DNA of 64,000 nt from Nocardia crassostreae (GTDB taxonomy: Bacteria; Actinomycetota; Actinomycetes; Mycobacteriales; Mycobacteriaceae): NCBI RefSeq assembly GCF_001613405.1, contig NZ_BDCH01000012.1, positions 868,001 to 932,000 on the forward strand. The letters run 5' to 3'. The notes under the pieces were generated by a model, which was not told where the DNA came from, made no database searches, and saw nothing but the letters and a program-made list of their open reading frames with translations. Position numbers and translations under genes: made by a program. Shown one piece after another: positions 39,811 to 48,630 of this stretch (positions within the stretch are counted from its first letter, which is position 1; each line of letters starts with the position of its first letter).

Positions 39811-40919
39811 TCATCGGGCGTCGAGCCACGGAATATCGGCGGCCTGGTAGCGGTAGGCGCGGAAGATGGCGTTGGAGACGCCCGGGAAGAGCGCGGCGGT
39901 GTCCGGGTCCGGGTATTCGGTGAAGTGCGTCACCACGTATTCCCAGCAGATCTGCTGTGCGGGAGTCACTTCGAAGATGCGGCCGAAGGCGGCTTCGGTG
40001 ATGACGGTGTTGCCGTTGGGGAGGCGTTGGGCGCCGCCCATGTAGGGGGTGAAGAAGGCTTCGCGAGGGGAGTCCTGGTACTTCTACGCGATATCGCCGG
40101 TGGCGGTGTCGATTTCGAGGACGCGGCTGTAGGTGACCGATTCGCCGGTGCGGAAGGTGCCGTTGTCGAACACCAGGATTCTGCCGTTGTCGAGCGCGGT
40201 GGCGTGGTGTTGCTGCGCGATGGTCGCGCGGTCCAGCAGGGGTGTGACCTTGCCGGTGGCGCGGTCGATGCGGATGACCGCGGAGACGCTGCGCAGACTG
40301 GCGATGACGGTGTCGTCGTCGAGCGGGAAGACGCTGTTGATCAGCGGCCAGTGCTCGCGCCAGTAGTGGGATTGCAGGCCGAACTCGGCCGGATCGAGGT
40401 GTTCGAACGCGCGCCACTCCCACAGTGAAGTGCCATCTGCTGCAACCTCTTTGATGACATCGGCCCACACCACGCCATCGGCCTCGGTGCCCGGCACTCC
40501 GCCCCGGATGCGGTCCGCGTCGGCGCCGCGGAGCGGTTCCACACCGGTGTAGAGGATGCGCCGTCGTCGTAGTGATGCGCGTCGTGATGCTGATAGTCGT
40601 CCCGAACCTCGTGCAGCAGTCCGCCCTTCGGGTCGTACTTGCCCATCGATCCGCCACTGTATTTGCGCCACATGGCGAACAGCGGCGCGATCCCCAGCGT
40701 CGTCCCGTTGTAGGCGAGGGTCCCATCCGTGAGCAGCCGCGCATGCCGCCCCGGCCGATACGGCAACCGCCACCGATGCACAACCTCCCCCGCGAGATCC
40801 ACCAGATCGACCACCCCGCCCCCGGCCAACGGCGCATAGAGCGTGTACCCCGGCGAGGCGAGCTCCGGCTCGCTCCCGATCAGCCCCGTACCCCGCCGCT
40901 TCAGCGTGTTCTGTTCCAC
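39811..40919 (-). pseudogene. Arylsulfotransferase (ASST-like) with frameshift and in-frame TAG
   Basis: The repaired frame gives ~370 residues of a beta-propeller (SPGYTLYAPLAGGGVVDLVD, TRQ-like QQHHATALDNGRILVFDNG, GGAQRLPNGNTVITEAAFGR), matching bacterial arylsulfotransferase-family proteins that move sulfate between phenols; no signal peptide is seen. One base is missing near 40557-40560 (YDDG to ILYTGVEPL), and TAG at 40084-40086 interrupts GDIA stop KYQDSP, where relatives have Trp. GTG start at 40919. It diverges from the XRE-cupin gene across paired operators. Confidence 0.75.
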
Positions 40920-40926
40920 CGCACCT

Positions 40927-40957
40927 ACTGAAAATTCAACACCACTGAATATTCAGT
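40927..40957. promoter_or_regulatory. Two tandem operator-like palindromes, ACTGAATATTCAGT and a variant
   Basis: ACTGAATATTCAGT (40944-40957) is a perfect 14-base palindrome. ACTGAAAATTCAAC (40927-40940), 17 bases earlier, is a degenerate copy. Outer arms CCTACTGAA/TTCAGTAGG also pair. They fill the start of the 142-base gap between the divergent arylsulfotransferase and XRE-cupin genes, so the XRE protein is the likely binder. Confidence 0.6.
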
Positions 40958-41061
40958 AGGCTCCTCGAAGCCGGAACCCTTCGAATCACGCTGAAGCAAA
41001 CGCTGTGGCAACCGGCCCCCGCTCCGACAATGAGCGTGACTAATGAAAGGTGGCCGAACGC

Positions 41062-41643
41062 GTGGAACAGAGACTGGCGCTGGGCGATGTCGTCCATCGC
41101 CGCAGACTCGAGGCCGGACTGACGCTCGCACAGCTGGCCGCCACGGCAGCCCTTTCCCAGTCCTTCCTGAGCCAACTCGAGAACGGCCGCACCAACACCA
41201 GCCTGCGCTCCCTCCAGCGCATAGCCGACGCCCTGCACACCACGGCCACCGACCTCCTGGCCGCCGCCGACACCACCCCCGGCGACGCCGTCGTCCGCGC
41301 GGCCGCCGACACGACCCTCCCGCAAGCCGACCACGAAACCGACGGATCCGTCCGCTCCCTCTCCCGCGGCCCCCGCGACCTCCGCGCCCTCGAATTCACC
41401 GGCGGCACCCACCGCGGCGACCGCGAATTCACCCACCCCAACGACGAACTGATCTACGTGATCACCGGAACCATCACGGTCATAGACGACAATCGCGAAC
41501 TCACCCTCGCCACCGGCGACACCTACTACTGCACGGCAGGCGTGAAACACCGCTGGTGGGCCCACACCGACGACACCAGAACCCTCGTTGTGGCCGTAGC
41601 CGACGGCCGCACGGTGCGCCGCGCCCCGCACAAGCCGCGCTGA
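41062..41643 (+). CDS. XRE-cupin transcriptional regulator
   Basis: A 193-residue protein. N-terminal XRE helix-turn-helix (LTLAQLAATAALSQSFLSQ, LENGRTNTSLRSLQRIADAL), C-terminal cupin (FTHPNDELIYVITGTITVI, GDTYYCTAGVKHRWW) for a small ligand. GTG at 41062 is chosen as AAAGGTGG lies 10 bases upstream; GTG at 41050 overlaps that site. It probably represses the divergent gene through the paired palindromes. Confidence 0.87.
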   Translation: MEQRLALGDVVHRRRLEAGLTLAQLAATAALSQSFLSQLENGRTNTSLRSLQRIADALHTTATDLLAAADTTPGDAVVRAAADTTLPQADHETDGSVRSLSRGPRDLRALEFTGGTHRGDREFTHPNDELIYVITGTITVIDDNRELTLATGDTYYCTAGVKHRWWAHTDDTRTLVVAVADGRTVRRAPHKPR

Positions 41644-41734
41644 ACTCCGGTATTCGAAAAGCAAAGCCCGGCAATCGGAGCGCTCGCGGAGGATACTGCT
41701 ATCCACGCTGTTCCAGGGGTCCGGGAGGGTGACC

Positions 41735-43321
41735 ATGAAGCGCCTGGTGGTCTGCTGCGACGGTACGTGGAGCGCCGAATCCAGCAGTACGGTGTCGAAT
41801 ATCGTCAAACTCGCGCAGACGATTCGATTGGATACCCCGACGCGCACCGGCGAGTCGGTTCGCCAGTCCGTGTTTTACGTCTCGGGTCAGGGTGCGCGCG
41901 GGTTTCTCGCCGACCGGCTGCTCGGTACGGTGTTCGGGCTCGGGCTCGATGCCAATCTCGCCGCGGCGTATTGGCATCTGGCGGCGAACTGGGAGCCGGG
42001 CGACGAGATCTACCTCTTCGGATTCAGCCGCGGGGCGTATACGGCACGCCGGTTGGCGGGGATGATCGACCGGATCGGAATCATGCGGTCCGATGCCGTG
42101 ATCGACGGCCGGTTTCCGCAGGCATTCCGGATCTACCAGAAGGACAAGCGGTCGAGCTGGGATCTGGATCCGCCGGAATGGCGAGACTTCCGGAACGCGC
42201 ACTGCCACTATCCGGTGAAGGTCGATTTTCTGGGTGTGTTCGAGACGGTCGGAGTGCTCGGAGTACCCGGGCGACTCCCGCGGCGGCGGCACCGATTCAA
42301 GAGTGCGCGATTGCCTTCCGCCGTGCGCTGCGCGCGGCAGGCGCTGGCCATCGACGAAAGGCGACGCAGCTTCGAGCCGAATCTGTGGGAGATACCGGTC
42401 GAACTGGACGTGAAGTATCGCGCCGGATTCGAGCGGGTCAAGCAGGTGTGGTTCGCGGGCGTGCACAGTGATGTCGGCGGCGGGTATCGCGAGAGCGGAC
42501 TGTCGGATGTCGCATTGCGGTGGATGGTGTCCGAGGCGGAGGTGGTTGGCCTCGCATTCGACTGGGAGCGTTTGGAGGCGCTCGGCAACCGTGCCCTCGT
42601 CGAGGGCGAGCGATACTACGCCCGGCACGACTCCCTCGGTCTGACCTATCGGATCCTGAATCTCATACGGATGCTTCGCAATCCGCGCAATCCGCGCAAT
42701 CCGCGGTTCTACCCGGACTCCTCCCGGAGGCTGAGCAACCCGAACGACGAAGCGGTGCGCCTGGCCTCCAGCGTGCTGGACCTGCCCGACTATCAACCGA
42801 TGAACCTGCGGCGCTGGCTGGCCGAGCACGGCGGGACGCTGCCCGAATCCCTCATCGAGAAGACCGAATCCGTTCTGGCCGGTGCGAGCCACCGGCCGCC
42901 GCATCCGACGCCCGCCGCGGATACTCGGGCGGAGACGGACGTCGAGTTCATGGACGATCGCAAGGTCCGCGTCTGGCGTCCGTCCGATGATCCGGTCCTG
43001 GTCGGCAGATCGACGCAGGTCTCCTTCGCCATCGTGCCGCAGCAGGAGACGCCGCCGTCCGGCCACGATCTGCTGCCGGAACCGGTCGAGCTCCGGGTGT
43101 TGCTGGAATCCGATGAGGCTCGGGTGTTTCCCTTGACCCGGATGGTGGTGCTCGGTGTCGATCGCACCAGTGCGCCCGTCGGATTCGATGTGGTACCGCA
43201 TCGGCCGGGCGTGGTCCTGCTGACGTTTCTCGTCTATCGGGAATCGGATGGACAGTTCCTGCAGGAGGTCCGGGCGCAACTCGCGGCAACCGGGCAGGAG
43301 CGGAAGGCGCGGCGGGCATGA
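41735..43321 (+). CDS. DUF2235 serine hydrolase (Tle1-like) with C-terminal beta domain
   Basis: A 528-residue protein. The N-terminal ~330 residues are a DUF2235 alpha/beta hydrolase: VVCCDGTW start, nucleophile elbow FGFSRGAYTAR (Ser98) and catalytic-Asp motif GVHSDVGGGY. The fold is shared with Tle1 phospholipase effectors. A (Arg-Asn-Pro)3 repeat follows (RNPRNPRNPRF). The C-terminal ~140 residues (DVEFMDDRKVRVWRPSDDP, PVELRVLLES) look like an all-beta, Ig-like module. GGAGG lies 6 bases before the ATG. It is the first of three coupled genes with CHAT and hydrolase partners. No signal peptide: an intracellular enzyme. Confidence 0.88.
   Translation: MKRLVVCCDGTWSAESSSTVSNIVKLAQTIRLDTPTRTGESVRQSVFYVSGQGARGFLADRLLGTVFGLGLDANLAAAYWHLAANWEPGDEIYLFGFSRGAYTARRLAGMIDRIGIMRSDAVIDGRFPQAFRIYQKDKRSSWDLDPPEWRDFRNAHCHYPVKVDFLGVFETVGVLGVPGRLPRRRHRFKSARLPSAVRCARQALAIDERRRSFEPNLWEIPVELDVKYRAGFERVKQVWFAGVHSDVGGGYRESGLSDVALRWMVSEAEVVGLAFDWERLEALGNRALVEGERYYARHDSLGLTYRILNLIRMLRNPRNPRNPRFYPDSSRRLSNPNDEAVRLASSVLDLPDYQPMNLRRWLAEHGGTLPESLIEKTESVLAGASHRPPHPTPAADTRAETDVEFMDDRKVRVWRPSDDPVLVGRSTQVSFAIVPQQETPPSGHDLLPEPVELRVLLESDEARVFPLTRMVVLGVDRTSAPVGFDVVPHRPGVVLLTFLVYRESDGQFLQEVRAQLAATGQERKARRA
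42677..42703 (+). repeat. Three tandem CGCAATCCG units inside the DUF2235 gene
   Basis: Three exact 9-base copies encode Arg-Asn-Pro three times, at the boundary between the hydrolase domain and the C-terminal region. Copy-number change would keep frame and alter linker length. Confidence 0.85.
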
Positions 43322-44595
43322 CTCGCGGTGATCTGAAAACAGAGGTCAGGGCCGACAACTCCAGTGCGCTACGACGGGTTGGCGATCGTTCGTACAACCG
43401 GCCTCGCACCGTGTACATCCGCTTCAGCAAAGAGAGCAATCGATACACGGTGCAAGCGTGGGGTAGCGCCTTTCCCCAGGACGGGGGCGGCGGCTATCAA
43501 GGTCGGCCGAGCGCCACGCAAACCGACGTGGAGGCCTCGATCAGGAACCTACGCGAGGAATGGCAGCAGAATGTCATAGGGCACAAGGAGAAGCGCGACG
43601 GCAAACTGCGGCACCCATTCGCCGACCGATGGGACCTGTCCGGCCCAGCCGACCATGATCGGCTCGATCAGGTCGGTCCCGGCTTGGCTCGGAAGGGTGC
43701 GTCGCTGTTCCGCCTGCTTTTCCAGGGCGGCGATCCGGGGTTGCAGGAAATAGGTGAGCATTTGGTGTACGCATTGCGCCGCGGCGATCAAGTGATCACC
43801 ATGGAATCCGACGATCTCTTCGCGCCGTGGCCGATGCTGTACGTGCCGCCGGATAACCCTTCGGAACTGTATGGGGCCAGCAGAAGTTGGTCGATGTCGG
43901 GATTCCTGGGGTACCGACATCTTGTCGAGCACAGCTTGTCCCGTGCGCAGGGATTCGACAGCCGGATCATGATTCCTCCGGGACGCGCAGTGATCGGGCT
44001 CCATGTCGATGAGGGCGTGGACAAAGATCCGCCACCCACACCATTCATCGAACCACTGATCAAGTTCCTCGACGGCAAGGCTGTCACCACGATCCGGCGT
44101 AGCAGGGACGACCTCGCCGTTGCGCTGCTGGACCAGCAGTTCGGTGAACACATCATGTTCTTCGGCTGCCATGGCGTAGTCGGCAGCGGCGAACCGGGGG
44201 GATCGTTCCTGATGCTCGGCGACGGCGAGAAGATCTATGCCACCGAGATTCTCTCCTGGCTGTCGGCAGGCTCGTTGCGAAGCAAGCCGGTCGTATTCAT
44301 CAGCGCGTGCCAGGGAGGTCAGATGACCTCCCAGTTCTTCTCGGGGTTCGGGCACTACTTTCTGAGGAAGGGTGCACGTTGTTTGGTGGGACCGCAGGTG
44401 GACCTGCCTCGTGCGTTCGCGTTGGAGTACGCGACCAGGTTGTTCAGCAAGTTCCTGCAGCCAGAGAACCGCCTGGGAGACGTCATGCTGAAGCTGACAC
44501 GACAATTCGCTGACGAATACCGGAACCCGCTCGGTCTGATGATCTCCCTCTATCGCGGGATCGATGTTCACCTGTGGGAGGAAGAGCTGCCGTGA
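43318..44595 (+). CDS. CHAT-domain (caspase-like) protease
   Basis: A 425-residue protein. The C-terminal half is a CHAT caspase-fold domain: FAPWPMLYVPP (the usual PWELLY motif), FFGCHGVVG (catalytic His285) and VVFISACQGG (catalytic Cys331), and GARCLVGPQVDLPRAFALEY near the end. The N-terminal ~100 residues (TVYIRFSKESNRYTVQAWGS) form an unidentified small domain. CHAT proteases cut partner proteins in conflict and signalling systems. The ATG overlaps the DUF2235 stop (ATGA) and its stop overlaps the next start (GTGA), so all three proteins are made together and the neighbours may be its substrates or effectors. Confidence 0.88.
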   Translation: MTRGDLKTEVRADNSSALRRVGDRSYNRPRTVYIRFSKESNRYTVQAWGSAFPQDGGGGYQGRPSATQTDVEASIRNLREEWQQNVIGHKEKRDGKLRHPFADRWDLSGPADHDRLDQVGPGLARKGASLFRLLFQGGDPGLQEIGEHLVYALRRGDQVITMESDDLFAPWPMLYVPPDNPSELYGASRSWSMSGFLGYRHLVEHSLSRAQGFDSRIMIPPGRAVIGLHVDEGVDKDPPPTPFIEPLIKFLDGKAVTTIRRSRDDLAVALLDQQFGEHIMFFGCHGVVGSGEPGGSFLMLGDGEKIYATEILSWLSAGSLRSKPVVFISACQGGQMTSQFFSGFGHYFLRKGARCLVGPQVDLPRAFALEYATRLFSKFLQPENRLGDVMLKLTRQFADEYRNPLGLMISLYRGIDVHLWEEELP

Positions 44596-45596
44596 CGAGC
44601 GCCAACGACCGATGCTGTGACGAGCATGTCATCCTCGATCTCGACGAGAACGGTGATTTCCTCGATCCCGACACCGGTGCGCGGGTGGAACCGAGATATC
44701 ACCGCGGCTTCCTGGAAATGCAGCTCGACGTGCCTGAAGATGCCACCGACATAGTCGTTTTCGTCCACGGTTGGCGGAATTCGCGGGCGCGGGCCGCCGC
44801 CTCCGGGCACCAGCTCTTCACCATGCTGGAGGCCGCCCGGCACGATCATCCGGACCGGTATCCGGACATCGACTCGTGGTCCGGTCATTACGTGACGGTG
44901 CGGTGGCCCTCGATGAGCAATCCCATGCCGTGGGGGTATCGCCGTATTCGCGATCGCGCGCATGCGATGACGACCGAGGGACATGCCTCGGAAGCCTTGG
45001 CCGCCCTGCTCGGCTATATCGACGAGGCTCGCCGTCTGCCAGGCTCGCCGCCCGTGCTGCAGACCGCCGGAGGACAGTATCTCCATTGTGTCGGCCACTC
45101 CTTCGGCGGCCGGTTCCTGGTCGAAGCCGTGCAGGCCGCCGCGGACAGTCGTCCGACCACCCTGAGCTGGAATCGTTCCAATCCGAACTACCCCTACACC
45201 TTGGACACCCTGCTGGTCTTCCAGATGGCGGCGTCACCGGCGATATTCGCCGATCGCGTGCCCAGAATCCTGAGCGACGCGCCCATCAATGGGCCCATCG
45301 TGCTCACCCACTCCACCGCCGATCGGGCGAACGGACTCTGGCACTGGATCGCCGAGCGCCACACCGGCATCGGCTACAAGGGCGTGCGCGAACCGGCCGG
45401 TGAACTCCAGTGGACGGCGCTGCGCCCGGTGGACGAGGTGTACGACTACAAGGACTTCGAGGCTCGAATCGTGAATGTGAACGCGGACCGGCTCTACCGG
45501 CGCGGTCGCTTCCTGCGTGTCGAGGGTGCGCACTCGGACTTCTGGTACCCGGAATCCGCGCATTTGCTGTTGTCCTTGGCGGATCTCGCGCGGTAG
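44592..45596 (+). CDS. Alpha/beta hydrolase (lipase/esterase-like)
   Basis: A 334-residue protein. Oxyanion segment DIVVFVHGWRNS, nucleophile elbow CVGHSFGGRFLVEAV and a late EGAHSDFWYPES that can give the catalytic His. It has no signal peptide. It resembles DUF900-like/serine hydrolases of unclear substrate. The GTG start overlaps the CHAT stop. A second hydrolase in the operon suggests lipid or ester attack as an effector activity. Confidence 0.8.
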   Translation: MTSANDRCCDEHVILDLDENGDFLDPDTGARVEPRYHRGFLEMQLDVPEDATDIVVFVHGWRNSRARAAASGHQLFTMLEAARHDHPDRYPDIDSWSGHYVTVRWPSMSNPMPWGYRRIRDRAHAMTTEGHASEALAALLGYIDEARRLPGSPPVLQTAGGQYLHCVGHSFGGRFLVEAVQAAADSRPTTLSWNRSNPNYPYTLDTLLVFQMAASPAIFADRVPRILSDAPINGPIVLTHSTADRANGLWHWIAERHTGIGYKGVREPAGELQWTALRPVDEVYDYKDFEARIVNVNADRLYRRGRFLRVEGAHSDFWYPESAHLLLSLADLAR

Positions 45597-45673
45597 CCGC
45601 GGATACGGCCGAATCGGTCGATGGATCGGTTGGGGCGGTCCCGGCGGGGGTGTGCTCGGGTACGTTGCGGCGC

Positions 45674-46908
45674 ATGGGTTTTCTGGGTGGGGTCTTCGGG
45701 TCCAAGGAGCGGGTGCGGTTCGGGGATCAGGCGTTGGCCATGGTGCGGGGGCAGCGGTCTGTGGCGAGCGCGGAGTTCGATGCCAAGGAGTTCGTGATCA
45801 GGTATTGGACTCAGGGGGGGAGTGGGGGCTGATCAATCTCCGGACGGTGTTCAAGCGGTGTCAGGGGGCTTCGCTGGAGGCGGCGGCCCGGATGTTGTTC
45901 GACTTCGTGGCTTTGGGGCCGGAGACCGTTGGGGCGGAGCGGGTTACGGGGTGGGAGGGGACGGCGGGGCGGTTGCGGCCGTTGGTGCGGCAGGCGGGGA
46001 GTCTCGATATGCGAATGGAGGGGATGCGCGTTGGGGACCATACGGTGTGGCGGCCGGTGCTGCCGTGCTTGATGGAGACCGTTGTGGTGGATCAGGCGAC
46101 GTCGATGCAGAACCTGGATCCGGGGCAGGTGGCGGAGTGGGGGCTCGATTTCGAGGCCGTATTCGCTACCGCGCGAGCCAATATGGGGGAACTCGCGCTC
46201 GATACCGTTGCGCGCTACGAGCCGGGCGCGCAGGGCGGGATGATGTACATCCCCGATGTCGACGGGAATCTGTACGCGGGGTCGCTGCCGCTGGTGGACG
46301 GGTGGCTGGCCGGGATCGGGCGGAAGGCCGGTGCGCGGCCGATTGTATTCATAGCCCAGAACGTCGGGGTGCTGGTGGGCGCGGAGTTCTCCGACGAGCA
46401 TGTGCTGCGGTTGGTGCGGGCGGCGCGGGAGTTGTACGACGAGGCCGTGCGTTCGGTGTCGCCGGTGCCGTACACGATCGACGAGGCGGGACGGTTGACG
46501 CCGTATCAGGTGCCGCGCGATCACAGTGCCTGGCAGGAGATTCGCGCTGCGGAGTCGACGCTGGCCGCAGCGGTCTACGGGCAGCAGTACGGGCATCTCC
46601 GAGCCGATCTGGACGCGTATCTGACCGAGGACTACGCCGCGAAGCTCATGCATGTGCGCAGGCCGGACGGGGTGGAGACCACGCTGTCGCCGTGGACCGA
46701 TACCGTGCCCACGCTGCTGCCCAGGGTGAACAATGTGACCCTCACCAATGTCGAGACCGGCGATACCTTCGGTGTCACCTGGGAAACCCTCTCTGCCGCA
46801 GTGGATCTACGGCCTGTCGAGGGCATCTATCCGCCTCGGTACCGCGTCGAGTACCACCCGGACGAGGAGGTCATGGCATGGCTGCGGGCCTCGGCGGGGA
46901 TGCAATGA
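45674..46908 (+). pseudogene. Conserved unknown protein with G-run frameshift
   Basis: The repaired frame gives ~412 residues, soluble, with no recognised motif; near the C-terminus are LLPRVNNVTLTNVETGDTFG and VTWETLSAAV, a pattern seen in DUF1444-like proteins, not firmly matched. The G run at 45814-45820 is one short: YWTQGG switches frame before EWGLINLRTVFKRCQ. As it stands only 52 residues are made from the ATG at 45674. Confidence 0.6.
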
Positions 46909-46982
46909 ACTCTGGACGATCGCATATGTGGGTGAGGCTTTCGGCGATGGTTGGAAGGCGTTGTGGCGGCTTGAATTGAGTC

Positions 46983-47828
46983 ATGACAAACAACGCGAAC
47001 AACATGGCAGCGCAGACCATCCTCGTTACCGCGGGGACCGGCAAGGTGGGACGGCGGGTGGCGGATGGGCTGACTGCCAAGGGATTCCCGGTACGGATCG
47101 GCTCCAGGTCGGCGGACATCCCGTTCGATTGGGAGGATCGGGGCACTTGGGGAGCTGTGCTCGAGGGGGTGCGGGCGGCGTTCGTCATGTACACGCCGGA
47201 TATCGGGGATCCCCGTGCGGGGGAGACCATTCGGGCGTTCAGTGAGTTGGCTGTCGCCAGTGGGGTTGAGCGGCTGGTGCTGTTGTCGGCACGGGGTGAG
47301 GATCAGGCGGGTCCGGCCGAGGACGCGGTGCGCGCCAGTGGTGCGAAATGGACCGTGTTGCAGGCGGCGTGGTTCAACCAGAACTTCGACGAGGGTGTGT
47401 TCACGGAGATGATTCTCGGTGGGGCGCTGGCCTTTCCGGCGGGGCAGGTGCTGGAGCCGTTCGTCGACTCGGGGGATCTCGCGGATGTCGCGGTGGCGGC
47501 GCTGACCGAGGACGGTCACGCGGGGAAGAACTACGATCTGACCGGGCCGCGGCTGCTGACGTTCGGGGACGCCGTGGCGGCCATTGGCGGGGCGCTGGGG
47601 CGGGAAATCCAATACATCCCCGTCACCGGTGCGGAATTCGGTGCGGTGCTGACCGCCGAGTTCGGGATGCCCGATGCGGAGGTCGCCGCCATGCTGGATA
47701 TCTTCGCGACCCTGCTCGACGGCCGCAATGCCACCGTGACGGACACTCTCGCCACCCTGCTGGGGCGCGCACCCGTCGATTTCGCGGATTATGTTCGCGA
47801 CGCGGTCGCGGCGGGCGCTTGGAAGTAG
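46983..47828 (+). CDS. NmrA/NAD(P)H-binding short-chain reductase-like protein
   Basis: A 281-residue atypical SDR/NmrA protein with N-terminal TILVTAGTGKVGRRVADGL (GXXGXXG dinucleotide site). Relatives are quinone oxidoreductases or redox-sensing proteins. Start ATG at 46983; MAAQT (47007) is an inner alternative. Monocistronic, 154 bases of mostly featureless gap up to the next small gene. Confidence 0.85.
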   Translation: MTNNANNMAAQTILVTAGTGKVGRRVADGLTAKGFPVRIGSRSADIPFDWEDRGTWGAVLEGVRAAFVMYTPDIGDPRAGETIRAFSELAVASGVERLVLLSARGEDQAGPAEDAVRASGAKWTVLQAAWFNQNFDEGVFTEMILGGALAFPAGQVLEPFVDSGDLADVAVAALTEDGHAGKNYDLTGPRLLTFGDAVAAIGGALGREIQYIPVTGAEFGAVLTAEFGMPDAEVAAMLDIFATLLDGRNATVTDTLATLLGRAPVDFADYVRDAVAAGAWK

Positions 47829-47892
47829 AGGACCCGGGAACGGGTCAGGAATCGAGAAGCGGCGCGATTCGCCTCGCGCCTAGCGTGAACGC

Positions 47893-48048
47893 ATGTGCAT
47901 CAACAGCCTGCAACGCGCTTATCTCGCCCTCCGGGTCGGCGCTGATCCGACCCGGGACGGCGAGCCCGACGACCCGCTCTCCTGCTGCGCGCAGGACGAT
48001 CAGCGGGTCGTCGTGGAACTGCTCGCCGCGGCCGGAACCTCCGGCTAG
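47893..48048 (+). CDS. Possible small protein (51 aa)
   Basis: A short frame starting MCINSLQRAYLALRVGADPT, acidic, with a Cys-Cys pair (LSCCAQDD). Its TAG stop shares CTAG with the stop of the convergent lipoprotein, the same arrangement as at 2391. There is no clear ribosome site, so it may be chance. Confidence 0.3.
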   Translation: MCINSLQRAYLALRVGADPTRDGEPDDPLSCCAQDDQRVVVELLAAAGTSG

Positions 48049-48530
48049 CGTGTGGTCGTCGTCGGCAACGACTGGTTCGTTGTCGTCGGCCACGACTGGT
48101 TCGTCGTGGTCGGCCAGGACTCGTTCGTCGTGGTCGGCAGCGGCGGATTCTTGGTGGTCGGCAAGGGTGCCACGGTGGTGGTGCCACAGAAGACGGTCGA
48201 ATCGCAGCCGTCCGTGCCGCAGTAGGGGATGCCATCCGGGCAATCGCTGGTCGAGGTCGGCACATTCCCCTGGTCCGCACCGCCGCCACCGTTTCCGCCG
48301 CCACCCGGCTGCGTCACGTCCTGTCCGCCGGAGCCGCCCGGATTCCCGTGCGGCGCTCCCGAACTCGTCGGCGTCACCGTCTTCGAGACCGACGTCTTCG
48401 ACACCGTGCTCGAGGCCGGAGCCCCGGAGCCGGATTCCTTGGTCGAGCAGGCCGACACCACCAGCACCAGCGCGAGCAAACCCAGCAGTACACCTATGAC
48501 CGCGCGCAGCCGACTACCCGTCCGCATCAT
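48045..48530 (-). CDS. Small lipoprotein with threonine/proline repeats
   Basis: A 161-residue exported lipoprotein: basic start (MMRTGSRLRAV), hydrophobic core (LLGLLALVLVV) and lipobox VVSAC. The mature chain is Ser/Gly/Thr-rich with four cysteines (DCPDGIPYCGTDGCDSTVFC) that may form two disulfides. The tail has repeated (S/N)xxPTTTN units, a wall-spanning or glycosylatable stalk. Two adjacent ATGs (48530, 48527) have AGGAG upstream. Function unknown. Confidence 0.7.
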   Translation of the reverse strand: MMRTGSRLRAVIGVLLGLLALVLVVSACSTKESGSGAPASSTVSKTSVSKTVTPTSSGAPHGNPGGSGGQDVTQPGGGGNGGGGADQGNVPTSTSDCPDGIPYCGTDGCDSTVFCGTTTVAPLPTTKNPPLPTTTNESWPTTTNQSWPTTTNQSLPTTTTR

Positions 48531-48630
48531 CCGAACTCCTCCTCCTGCTGCCGTGGCAGCCCACCCCGACCCGTTTCCGAGGCTAAAAGCCCGCCGCGGC
48601 AGCGGGTATCGGACAGACGCCCTATTCGGG

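Noticed and set aside
48061..48140. Repeat unit near 48060-48140 as a CRISPR-like array
   Set aside because: Units are short, in one frame, without unique spacers, and encode the PTTTN repeats of the lipoprotein.
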